A stretch of DNA of 7,949 nucleotides. Origin: Bacteroidota bacterium. GTDB taxonomy: Bacteria; Bacteroidota; Bacteroidia; Bacteroidales; UBA4417. The notes below the pieces were generated by a model. That model did not search any database. It worked only from the letters and a program-made list of their open reading frames with translations, and was not told where the DNA came from. Made by a program: the position numbers and the translations under genes. This document shows, piece after piece, positions 1 through 6,749 of the stretch (its first letter is position 1; every line of letters starts with the position of its first letter). The stretch spans positions 1 through 7,949 of the forward strand of contig JAIFMH010000248.1 of assembly GCA_020048595.1 (NCBI GenBank), written 5' to 3'.

Positions 1-170
1 ACATTATTTCCGATGCGGATTGAATTAACATCACCGCGGATTACAGTGTTAAACCAAACGCTGCAATTGTCGCCCATAACAACATCACCAACGATAGTAG
101 CATTTTCGGCAATAAATGTATTTTTGCCGATGATTGGGGCGATTCCTTTGATTGGATATATGAGAGGCAT
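1..170 (-). CDS. Gamma-carbonic-anhydrase-like hexapeptide-repeat protein (partial, N-terminal 57 residues)
   Basis: The minus strand reads from an ATG at 170-168 into a left-handed beta-helix protein that runs off the window edge. The visible part begins MPLIYPIKGIAPIIG and has the repeating I/V-G-D/N pattern of hexapeptide-repeat proteins: IVGDVVMGDNCSVW at about residues 26-39, then NTVIRGDVNSIRIGNN at 41-56. The block with Ser-Val-Trp followed by Arg-Gly-Asp (R45-G46-D47) is characteristic of the gamma-carbonic anhydrase / YrdA / PaaY / CaiE group, where that Arg and Asp lie near the metal site. The metal-binding histidines and the Gln-Asp segment lie beyond the edge, so whether it is an active anhydrase cannot be judged. 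YrdA-like members are often of unknown activity. The gene lies downstream of nadB on the same strand, separated by a 101-bp repeat-filled gap. Family assignment is fairly sure; exact function is not. Confidence 0.85.
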   Translation of the reverse strand, partial: MPLIYPIKGIAPIIGKNTFIAENATIVGDVVMGDNCSVWFNTVIRGDVNSIRIGNN

Positions 171-180
171 TTTGTTTATA

Positions 181-222
181 ATTTACGATTTATGATTTAC
201 GAATGACGATTTATGAATGACG
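181..222. repeat. Degenerate 7-nt tandem repeat array, ATTTACG type
   Basis: Six consecutive heptamers start at 181, 188, 195, 202, 209 and 216: ATTTACG, ATTTATG, ATTTACG, AATGACG, ATTTATG, AATGACG. The register is exact and each unit differs from ATTTACG at no more than two positions. The array fills most of the gap between nadB and the gamma-carbonic-anhydrase-like gene and runs directly into a palindrome (220-263). It codes for nothing evident. Function unknown. Confidence 0.85.
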
Positions 223-263
223 ATTTTAAATTTACGAATCGTACTTCGTAAATCTAAAATCGT
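220..263. repeat. 19-bp imperfect inverted repeat between nadB and the hexapeptide-repeat gene
   Basis: Bases 220-238 and 245-263 are inverted copies with 18 of 19 positions matching (the exception is at 254), around a 6-base loop TCGTAC. The left arm continues the ATTTACG-type heptamer sequence, so the palindrome looks like an array copy facing an inverted copy. It lies 9 bases beyond the nadB stop codon. It could weakly terminate nadB or protect its mRNA 3' end, but neither strand has a clean T-run after it, so a terminator is not called. Confidence 0.8.
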
Positions 264-271
264 ACCTTTAT

Positions 272-1870
272 TTAATCTTCCGGGCTAAAAACATTTACTT
301 CATTATCATTTACCTTCGGATAGTCGATTGAGAAATGAAGTCCTCGACTTTCCTTACGCTCGAGTGCCATTTTTACAATAAGTGTAGCAACTTTTACCAG
401 GTTCCGGACTTCACATATTTTATCAATCAAAACTGAGTGTTTGTAAAGTTCTTCAGTTTCACGCTCAAGTATGCTTAAGCGGTCTGCCGCTCTTTTTAGT
501 CGCAGGTCGGAACGCACAATCCCAACGTAATTGGTCATTATACTCTGTAGTTCCCGCATGGTTTGTGTAATGAGTACCATTTCTTCATTCATTACAGTAC
601 CTTCGGCGTTCCAATCCGGAATTTCGTGACATAAACTGATATGCTTCAGTTTATTAGAAGCATCGATACAGGCACGGTGTGAGTATACCAGCGACTCAAG
701 CAGCGAATTGCTTGCAAGGCGGTTTGCGCCATGCAAGCCGGTAGAAGAGCATTCGCCGGAAGCATAGAGGTTTATAATGGAACTTTGGGCCCATTCATCC
801 ACTTTAATTCCACCACAAGTATAATGTGCTGCAGGAACAATCGGAATCATCTCCCTGGTCATATCAATCCCGATAGTCAGGCATTTGGCATAAACACCGG
901 GAAAATGGTCTATGAGCTGGTTGCGGTTGAGGTGACGGCAATCCAGGTACATATGATCTTCACCGCTTATCTTAAGTTCATTGTCGATAGCACGGGCAAC
1001 AATATCACGGGGCGCAAGAGATAAGCGTTTATCGTATTTCTGCATAAACTCCTTGCCGTTTATATCCTTCAGTATTCCTCCAAATCCACGTAATGCTTCT
1101 GTGATCAGGAATGATGGTTTTTCTGTTGGATTATACAATGAAGTAGGATGAAACTGAATGAATTCCATCTTTTCAATAGTTCCTTTTGCCCTGTAAACCA
1201 TTGCAATTCCATCACCGGTGGCAATCGGCGGATTAGTGGTAGTAGCATACACATTGCCTGCACCGCCTGAAGCCATCAAAGTAATCTTTGCAAGTATTGT
1301 ATCAATACTATTATTTGTGCGATCGAGCACATATGCGCCGTAGCAGGTAATATCAGGGGTACGTCGGTTTACATACATTCCCAGGTGGTGCTGAGTAATG
1401 AGTTCAACCGTAAAATGATTTTCAAGAATTTCGATATTCTGATCCTCGAGTGCCCTTGCAAGTAGTGTTTCTTCAATCTCAAGCCCGGTCTGATCCTTAT
1501 GATGGAGAACACGAAACTCCGAGTGTCCGCCTTCTTTTGCAAGGTCATATTGGCCGGCTGCGTTTTTATCAAAGCTTACACCTTGAGCTATAAGTTCTTT
1601 TATTCTTTCAGGAGCTTCGGTAATTGTTATTCTGACTGCTTTTTCATCGTTCAGATCATCACCGGCAATCAGAGTGTCCTGGATGTGTTTTTCATATGTA
1701 TCAGGTGTGTACATTACTGCTGCAATCCCACCCTGGGCGTATTTTGTGGCAGTTTCGTCTGCTTTACTTTTAGCTACAATACAAACTTTTCCATATTTTG
1801 CTGCTTTTAAGGCAAAACTAAGTCCGGCAATACCAGTTCCGATAACCAGGAAATCAACTTCTCGTCGCAT
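272..1870 (-). CDS. nadB: L-aspartate oxidase
   Basis: A 532-residue flavoprotein that oxidises L-aspartate to iminoaspartate, the first step of de novo NAD synthesis; quinolinate synthase (NadA) uses the product. The enzyme is cytosolic and re-oxidised by oxygen or fumarate. The N-terminal FAD-binding loop is GTGIAG (residues 11-16), and KYAQGGIA follows at 43-50. Active-site residues known from E. coli NadB have counterparts at E113 and H116 (KEGGHS), H241 (QFHPTS), R288 (APRDIV), H349 (AAHYTCGG) and R384 (GANRLASNS). The helical C-terminal domain starts near residue 425. Presence of the aspartate-oxidase EGGHS block and the close match in spacing to E. coli NadB favour NadB over fumarate reductase/succinate dehydrogenase flavoprotein subunits. 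Length is normal and the start is directly before the flavin motif. nadA and nadC are not adjacent in the window. A TAATTTTG element lies 20 bases upstream of the start. Confidence 0.97.
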   Translation of the reverse strand: MRREVDFLVIGTGIAGLSFALKAAKYGKVCIVAKSKADETATKYAQGGIAAVMYTPDTYEKHIQDTLIAGDDLNDEKAVRITITEAPERIKELIAQGVSFDKNAAGQYDLAKEGGHSEFRVLHHKDQTGLEIEETLLARALEDQNIEILENHFTVELITQHHLGMYVNRRTPDITCYGAYVLDRTNNSIDTILAKITLMASGGAGNVYATTTNPPIATGDGIAMVYRAKGTIEKMEFIQFHPTSLYNPTEKPSFLITEALRGFGGILKDINGKEFMQKYDKRLSLAPRDIVARAIDNELKISGEDHMYLDCRHLNRNQLIDHFPGVYAKCLTIGIDMTREMIPIVPAAHYTCGGIKVDEWAQSSIINLYASGECSSTGLHGANRLASNSLLESLVYSHRACIDASNKLKHISLCHEIPDWNAEGTVMNEEMVLITQTMRELQSIMTNYVGIVRSDLRLKRAADRLSILERETEELYKHSVLIDKICEVRNLVKVATLIVKMALERKESRGLHFSIDYPKVNDNEVNVFSPED

Positions 1871-1889
1871 AATAAAAATAGATAGACTA

Positions 1890-1897
1890 CAAAATTA
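1890..1897 (-). promoter_or_regulatory. Possible nadB promoter, Bacteroidota -7 element TAATTTTG
   Basis: On the minus strand these bases read TAATTTTG, a perfect fit to the Bacteroidota -7 consensus TAnnTTTG. It ends 19 bases before the nadB ATG, implying a short leader of about a dozen bases. No convincing TTTG -33 element is seen at the expected distance, which lowers confidence. The same octamer occurs upstream of sucA. Confidence 0.45.
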
Positions 1898-2180
1898 ACA
1901 ATTAACGGCCGTCTTTGATTGGAATATATGTTTATTAAGCCTTTTCTCCTGATTATATTGTATTTGTAAGGATAAACCTCTGAGAAGATATTGATTTACA
2001 CTCCAATTCTGCCAGATAGTGTTTTCAGGAATTGATTTAAGTTGATTTCAGATTTCTATTACAAGGAATTCATGGTGCTGTCAGTTCTGTATGAGTTAAA
2101 TATACATGGAATCTTTATAGGGAAATGGAGATTTTAAATGTTGAATGGGGAGGACAATACAGAATTACCTGATAGAATTA

Positions 2181-2211
2181 AGCCCTGTCAGAAGGTAATT
2201 CTGGCAGGGCT
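2181..2211 (-). terminator. Probable terminator hairpin downstream of sucB
   Basis: A 13-bp stem pairs 2181-2193 (AGCCCTGTCAGAA) with 2199-2211 (TTCTGGCAGGGCT), with one T-G position and a 5-base loop. It lies 44 bases past the sucB stop, where a terminator for sucA-sucB would be expected. The following T-rich stretch on the minus strand is weak (TAATTCTAT), so termination may be partial. On the plus strand it is followed by CAGTTTT, but no plus-strand gene ends here. A second pairing of part of this element is described under findings. Confidence 0.6.
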
Positions 2212-2255
2212 CAGTTTTGGGATTAGCAGGAGTATGACTTGAATTTGCTTTCCAA

Positions 2256-3506
2256 CTATATACCGAGTAACACTTTCACCGGCTCACTCCCTTCAAACAG
2301 CATTTTGGCCGGATTTTCCAATAAATCTTTAACCATTACCAGGAAGCTTACCGATTCGCGTCCGTCAATTACACGGTGATCGTAGGATAAAGCTACATAC
2401 ATCATTGGTGCAATCACAACCTGTCCGTTCACGGCAATAGGTCTTTCGATTATATTATGCATCCCGAGGATGGCGCTTTGCGGCGGATTCAGAATGGGCG
2501 TCGACATCATAGAACCAAAAACTCCGCCATTGGTGATGGTAAAAGTGCCGCCGGTCATTTCTTCAAGTGTGATCTTGTTTTCGCGGGCTTTGCCGGCAAG
2601 TTCCTTTATACGGAGTTCGATCTGCGAAAGCGATAGTGATTCTGCGTTGCGGATTACCGGAACTACCAATCCTTTTGGAGCGCTGACTGCAATACCTACA
2701 TCCGCATATTTATGAAAAATAAGTTCGTCGCCGTCGATCATGGCATTAACCTGTGGGAATTTAGCTAAAGCAATTGTTATCGCTTTAGTGAAGAACGACA
2801 TGAAACCAATTCCAACTCCGAATTGTTCCTTGAATTTATCATTGTATTGCTTTTTCAGGCTCATGATCTGACTCATATTCACTTCGTTGAATGTAGTGAG
2901 CATGGCAGTTTCATTTTTAACGCTCACCAATCGCTGGGCAAGTTTTATACGAAGTGTCGACATTTTTTTGCGTTCAACTTCACGTGAATTTTCAACTGCT
3001 GCCGGTTGAAATGCAGGTAAAGCAGAAGCTTTTCCAGTACTTGCATCCAACACATCCTGTTTGGTTATCCGCGTATGTCCAAGTTGTTCGAGTACTTCGC
3101 GGCCTGTGAGATGTTTTTCCTCCATTATTTTGCGGGCAAGCGGAGTAATTTTCAAATCAGAATCAACTGGAGCCGGTACGGAAACGTGTTTGATTTCAAG
3201 TTCAATTGTTTGTGGTAGTGCTTCCGGTCTCTTTTCAGTGACCGAAGCGGCTATTCCTTCCGGTGCTTTGGCATCACTGTCAATTTGTGCAATTACAGTA
3301 CCGATACTTACAGTTTCACCTGCTTCAACCAGAATGGTGACGACACCTGCAACTTCAGCATTAACAGTAAGCGTAGCTTTATCAGAATCAATTTCAGCAA
3401 TTTCAACATCTTTTGCTACATAGTCGCCGTTTTGCACCAGCCAGTTTGCAACCTGAACTTCTGTAATCGATTCTCCCGGAGTCGGGGCCTTAATATCTAT
3501 GATCAT
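2256..3506 (-). CDS. sucB: 2-oxoglutarate dehydrogenase E2, dihydrolipoyllysine succinyltransferase
   Basis: The 416-residue core enzyme of the 2-oxoglutarate dehydrogenase complex. It takes the succinyl group from E1 on a lipoyl lysine and passes it to CoA. Domains in order: lipoyl domain at about 1-76, with the lipoylated lysine K43 in EIDSDKATL; a linker rich in Ala, Pro and Glu; a peripheral-subunit-binding domain at about 118-155 (ITPLARKIM then RITKQDVLDA); a second linker; and the catalytic domain from about 180 to the end. The catalytic motif DHRVIDG places H377 and D381. The binding-domain loop reads LGHTRITK rather than the usual Gly-rich form, a small variation. One lipoyl domain, the APTPGESI start and the succinyltransferase-like linker support E2o over the pyruvate or branched-chain E2. 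It lies 270 bp downstream of sucA on the same strand; a probable terminator follows. No E3 gene adjoins. Confidence 0.96.
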   Translation of the reverse strand: MIIDIKAPTPGESITEVQVANWLVQNGDYVAKDVEIAEIDSDKATLTVNAEVAGVVTILVEAGETVSIGTVIAQIDSDAKAPEGIAASVTEKRPEALPQTIELEIKHVSVPAPVDSDLKITPLARKIMEEKHLTGREVLEQLGHTRITKQDVLDASTGKASALPAFQPAAVENSREVERKKMSTLRIKLAQRLVSVKNETAMLTTFNEVNMSQIMSLKKQYNDKFKEQFGVGIGFMSFFTKAITIALAKFPQVNAMIDGDELIFHKYADVGIAVSAPKGLVVPVIRNAESLSLSQIELRIKELAGKARENKITLEEMTGGTFTITNGGVFGSMMSTPILNPPQSAILGMHNIIERPIAVNGQVVIAPMMYVALSYDHRVIDGRESVSFLVMVKDLLENPAKMLFEGSEPVKVLLGI

Positions 3507-3542
3507 ATTCTATTTATTTTCTTTTGTTCAAATGGCTTCGCT

Positions 3543-3646
3543 GTTCAAAAGTTCAAATGTTTCACGTTCAAGGTTCAATGTTCAAGGTTCAAAGTTCAAA
3601 TGTTCAATGTTCAAATATTTAAATGTTCACTTGTTCAAATGTTCAC
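3543..3646. repeat. GTTCAA heptamer array in the sucA-sucB gap
   Basis: GTTCAA recurs at 3543, 3551, 3566, 3573, 3580, 3587, 3594, 3602, 3609 and 3633, with GTTCAC at 3625 and 3641 and an outlying GTTCAA at 3526. From 3566 to 3600 the spacing is exactly 7 nt, with unit GTTCAAn; elsewhere it is 7-8 nt or a small multiple. On the mRNA-sense minus strand the units read TTGAAC. The array ends about 36 bases before the sucB start, so it would lie in its 5' leader or the intercistronic mRNA. Function unknown. Confidence 0.9.
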
Positions 3647-3664
3647 TTCTACCCTCATTCGCTT

Positions 3665-3692
3665 TTACCCAATCCCAGGGTAATTTTTTTTT
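3665..3692 (+). other. Hairpin followed by a 9-T run, reading against sucA-sucB
   Basis: TTACCC (3665-3670) pairs with GGGTAA (3678-3683) around a 7-base loop, directly followed by nine T (3684-3692) on the plus strand. The shape is that of an intrinsic terminator for plus-strand transcription, yet no plus-strand gene lies upstream. For the minus-strand sucA-sucB transcript the run is A, so it should not terminate there. The stem is short, so this may be chance. Confidence 0.4.
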
Positions 3693-3716
3693 CTGAAACC
3701 TTAACTTTCTCAACTT

Positions 3717-3743
3717 CCCCATTTCCCCATTTCCCCATTTCCC
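3717..3743 (-). repeat. CCCCATTT octamer repeat; G-quadruplex pattern on the mRNA-sense strand
   Basis: Three perfect CCCCATTT units at 3717, 3725 and 3733 are followed by CCC at 3741-3743. On the minus strand, the sense strand of sucA and sucB, this gives four G-runs of 3, 4, 4 and 4 separated by AAAT, meeting the standard pattern for an intramolecular G-quadruplex. It lies 34 bases past the sucA stop within a strongly purine-rich sense stretch (about 3700-3776). Whether it folds is inference. Confidence 0.85.
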
Positions 3744-3776
3744 ATATTCCATTTTCCTTTTCACTATTCACTTTCC

Positions 3777-6542
3777 CTACGTCTTCCATTCTTTCGGTGC
3801 ACACAACATCTTACACGTTAGGTTACGGTTTTCGCAGGTACAATCTCCAAAAGCTTTATCAATAATTTTAGCCTGCCGCTGAACATGAAGTTTAGGCGAA
3901 CCTGTTGCCGGACTCCCACTTTCGGGACGTGCAACAAGCAATAATTTTACACCTTTAAAATGACGAAGTATAAACGACCATGCGCCCATATTGGCAGGTT
4001 CTTCCTGTACCCAGGCAAATTTGGTTGCGTTAGGATATCTTTTCATAATATCCAGCAACTGTTGTAATGGGAATGGATAGAGTTGCTCAACACGTACAAA
4101 GGCGATATTGTTATGTTCGCGCTTGCGCCGCTCGGCAATCAGGTCGTAATATACTTTACCGTTACAGAAATTTATTCGGGTAATTTCCGATGGATTGGCT
4201 GTATCATCATCAATAACTTCCTGGAATGATCCTTTTGACAGTGCGGCTACAGGAGAAATACATTCAGGATACCTCAGCAAACTTTTAGGCGTAAAAACGA
4301 TCAAAGGTTTACGGAAATCGCGGTGAACCTGGCGGCGCAGTAAGTGGAAGAAGTTTGCCGGTGTAGTGCAATTTGCTACCTGTATATTATTATCGGCACA
4401 TTGTTGCAGGAAGCGTTCCATCCGGCCACTCGAATGTTCAGGACCCTGGCCTTCGTACCCATGCGGAAGAAGCATTACCAGTGAGTTCATTACGCGCCAT
4501 TTTTCTTCGGCACTAACTAAATACTGGTCAATAATAATCTGGGCCCCATTCATAAAATCGCCAAACTGGGCTTCCCAAATGGTTAATGAAAATGGAGAAG
4601 CAAGCGAATATCCGTATTCAAATCCCAGTACTCCATATTCCGAAAGCGGTGAATTGTAAATCTGAAACGGAGCCTGATTTTCGCTGATATTTTGCAGAGG
4701 CGTGTATTTTTCTTCCGAATCTTCCATGGTAAGCACTGCATGACGATGCGAAAAAGTACCACGCTCCGAATCCTGTCCGCTTACACGTACCGGAATTCCC
4801 TCTTCAAGAAGTGATGCATATGCAAGTAGTTCCCCCATCGCCCAATCTACAGTTCCATTCTCAGTAAACATGGTCCTGCGCTCATCCATCAGGCGGACAA
4901 GCTTCTTAAAAAAGGGTTTCCCGTGAGGTAAAGAGGTTATTTTTTGAGTTAACTCAAGTAGTTTATCAAATTTAACACTTGTGTCAACAGGTTTCAGGAA
5001 ATCATCTTCGGTAGCAGGGCGTAGCTTATGCCAGGCATCTTCGAGGAAAGTTATTACCCTTGCTTTCTCATCTTCTTTCGACTCAAGCATGTCCTGTTCA
5101 AGTTCATCCAGAAATGATTTCTCGATTTCTGCAGCTGCTTCGGTGGTAATGGAACCTTGTTCAACCAGTTTATTTACATAAATAACACGCGGATCATCAT
5201 GTTTTTCGATGATCTTGTATAAAATGGGTTGTGTGAAACGTGGTTCGTCACCTTCGTTATGGCCATATTTCCTGTAGCCCAGCAGGTCGATAAATACATC
5301 CCTGTGAAACCGTTGCCTGTAATCCACAGCAAGTTCCATGGTATAAACTACAGCTTCTACATCATCGGCATTCACGTGGAAAATAGGGCATTGAGTCGTT
5401 TTTGCCACATCAGTGCAATACACAGAACTGCGTGCATCAAGGTAGTTAGTAGTAAATCCAATTTGGTTATTTACCACAAGATGAATTGTTCCTCCGGTTG
5501 TATACCCTTTAAGGTCGGCCATCTGAATAATTTCGTATACAACACCTTGCCCGGCAATTGAGGCATCGCCATGAATCAGAATTGGGATTATCTGCAGGTT
5601 ATCACTCTGATACTCCGAATCGATTTTACTTCGTGTTATACCTTCTACAACCGGGCCAACTGTTTCGAGGTGCGAAGGATTAGGCGCAAGAGATAGTTTA
5701 AGGGTTTTCCCACCAGGTGTTGTGCGCTCTGACGAATACCCGAGGTGGTACTTTACATCACCCATCAGAAACTCATCCTCCAGAAGTTTTCCTTCAAATT
5801 CGTTAAAAATATCCTGGTAAGGTTTTCCCAATGTATTGGCAAGCACGTTAAGCCTTCCGCGATGAGGCATCCCAATAATAAATTCGCTGATACCCAACTC
5901 TGCTCCTTTGTTAATTATGGCATCAATGGCAGGGATCAGAGATTCACAGCCTTCGAGCGAGAAGCGTTTCTGTCCAATGTATTTTTTATGTAAAAATTTC
6001 TCGAAGAGTACAGCCCTGCTGAGTTCCTTAAGAATATGCAATTTCTTCTCGCGGTTGAAAACAGGCTCGTTGCGTGTATGTTCCATCCGGGCCATGAGCC
6101 ATTCGTGAATTTCGGGACGGCGTATATAGGCATATTCAACACCAACGCTCTGGCAATATGTTTTTTCGAGATGTTCGATAATTGCGTTAAGTGTGGCATC
6201 CCCGATTCCGATTTCGCCACCGGCTTTGAATACCTGGTCGCGGTCTGCTTCAACAAGTCCGAAATTGTCGATATGCAGGGTAGGAGAGTAGGTGCGCCGT
6301 GTACGGACCGGGTTGGTTTTTGTAAACAGATGGCCGCGTTTACGATACTCGTTTATCAGGTCGATAACTTTAAACTCGTCGGGTTTCATATCGGCCTGAG
6401 GCATTAGCTTCCCGCTGAATTCAAATCCCTGAAAAAATCTTCGCCAGCCTGTTTCTACGCTTTCAGGATCCTGTTTGTATTGCCGGTATAATTCTTCAAT
6501 TGCGTCAGTGTCGGCATTACTCAGAAAGGATAACTCATCCAT
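3777..6542 (-). CDS. sucA: 2-oxoglutarate dehydrogenase E1 (thiamine diphosphate-dependent)
   Basis: The 921-residue E1 of the 2-oxoglutarate dehydrogenase complex. It decarboxylates 2-oxoglutarate and reductively succinylates the lipoyl group of SucB. The N-terminal segment (1-40; AIEELYRQYKQDPESV, then WRRFFQGF) is the typical E1o E2-binding arm. The thiamine-diphosphate region has MPHRGRLNVL at about 225-234, YHLGYSS with H266, APNPSHLE with H291, HGDASIAGQG with D326 and GYRKYGHNEGDEPRF at 422-436. The transketolase-like second half includes RVSGQDSERGTFSHRH (586-601), EAQFGDFMNGAQ (657-668) and GQGPEHSSGR with H703. VQEEPANMGAW (845-855) starts the C-terminal domain. The family core ends near AFGD (897-900); a 21-residue tail with C901, C903, C910 and C914 follows, an odd feature. 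The length is otherwise normal. The start begins a canonical N-terminus and has a good promoter upstream. sucB follows after 270 bp. Confidence 0.97.
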   Translation of the reverse strand: MDELSFLSNADTDAIEELYRQYKQDPESVETGWRRFFQGFEFSGKLMPQADMKPDEFKVIDLINEYRKRGHLFTKTNPVRTRRTYSPTLHIDNFGLVEADRDQVFKAGGEIGIGDATLNAIIEHLEKTYCQSVGVEYAYIRRPEIHEWLMARMEHTRNEPVFNREKKLHILKELSRAVLFEKFLHKKYIGQKRFSLEGCESLIPAIDAIINKGAELGISEFIIGMPHRGRLNVLANTLGKPYQDIFNEFEGKLLEDEFLMGDVKYHLGYSSERTTPGGKTLKLSLAPNPSHLETVGPVVEGITRSKIDSEYQSDNLQIIPILIHGDASIAGQGVVYEIIQMADLKGYTTGGTIHLVVNNQIGFTTNYLDARSSVYCTDVAKTTQCPIFHVNADDVEAVVYTMELAVDYRQRFHRDVFIDLLGYRKYGHNEGDEPRFTQPILYKIIEKHDDPRVIYVNKLVEQGSITTEAAAEIEKSFLDELEQDMLESKEDEKARVITFLEDAWHKLRPATEDDFLKPVDTSVKFDKLLELTQKITSLPHGKPFFKKLVRLMDERRTMFTENGTVDWAMGELLAYASLLEEGIPVRVSGQDSERGTFSHRHAVLTMEDSEEKYTPLQNISENQAPFQIYNSPLSEYGVLGFEYGYSLASPFSLTIWEAQFGDFMNGAQIIIDQYLVSAEEKWRVMNSLVMLLPHGYEGQGPEHSSGRMERFLQQCADNNIQVANCTTPANFFHLLRRQVHRDFRKPLIVFTPKSLLRYPECISPVAALSKGSFQEVIDDDTANPSEITRINFCNGKVYYDLIAERRKREHNNIAFVRVEQLYPFPLQQLLDIMKRYPNATKFAWVQEEPANMGAWSFILRHFKGVKLLLVARPESGSPATGSPKLHVQRQAKIIDKAFGDCTCENRNLTCKMLCAPKEWKT

Positions 6543-6586
6543 ATATGTTTTCTATCAGAAACGTTTATAAATTAGATATGTTCAGC

Positions 6587-6616
6587 CAAAATTAGCAAAA
6601 TCATATTTCATGGAAA
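6587..6616 (-). promoter_or_regulatory. Probable sucA promoter (Bacteroidota type)
   Basis: On the minus strand TTTC (6613-6616) precedes TAATTTTG (6587-6594) by an 18-base spacer. This fits the Bacteroidota promoter consensus of TTTG, about 19 bases, then TAnnTTTG, with one mismatch in the -33 part and none in the -7 part. Transcription would start near 6580, giving a leader of about 38 bases to the sucA ATG. It is one half of the divergent region shared with the plus-strand gene at 6776. No clear promoter for that gene was found. Confidence 0.6.
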
Positions 6617-6749
6617 CTTGTTAATAGAGTTCAGGAAGTATAAAATATCTTTACTTTTATTGATTCTGAATTTTCGAATGAAACTATACCTGTTTCATCG
6701 TCATAATAATAGTTGTATTCGGAATATCATTCCCTTTTTTAAGGATTTC

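Larger units (their letters stand above)
1871..2255. other. 385-bp gap between nadB and sucB without a gene
   Basis: Stop codons interrupt all frames and I see no recognisable gene remnant, tRNA or riboswitch. The nadB-proximal end carries the possible promoter at 1890-1897. The sucB-proximal end carries the hairpin at 2181-2211 and its alternative pairing partner at 2161-2169. The roughly 260 bases between are AT-rich with no structure that I can support. Confidence 0.7.

Noticed and set aside
13..195. Plus-strand 60-codon frame at the left edge
   Set aside because: Antisense to the hexapeptide-repeat gene, whose minus-strand translation shows the family motifs.
220..263. Palindrome after nadB as a clear intrinsic terminator
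   Set aside because: The stem is AT-rich and no T-run follows on either strand.
1499..1898. Long plus-strand frames within nadB, some Phe/Cys-rich and membrane-like
   Set aside because: They lie opposite a complete nadB with all active-site residues; the composition comes from the antisense of nadB codons.
1871..2255. Riboswitch or nadA-type NAD-sensing RNA upstream of nadB
   Set aside because: No conserved motif or convincing fold seen, and the likely transcription start is only about a dozen bases from the ATG.
3543..3646. GTTCAA repeats as a CRISPR array
   Set aside because: Units are 7 nt with no unique spacers of constant length.
3061..3683. Plus-strand frames of 120 and 132 codons over the start of sucB and the repeat gap
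   Set aside because: Antisense to the sucB lipoyl domain and linker; their ends translate the GTTCAA array into low-complexity repeats, not a protein.
5936..6407. Overlapping frames on both strands inside the 5' part of sucA
   Set aside because: Shadows of sucA; its E1o N-terminal motifs are intact in one frame.
6721..6733. GGAAT-ATC-ATTCC inverted repeat as an operator for the secreted-protein gene
   Set aside because: Only five base pairs, in one copy, with no recognised regulator; expected by chance.
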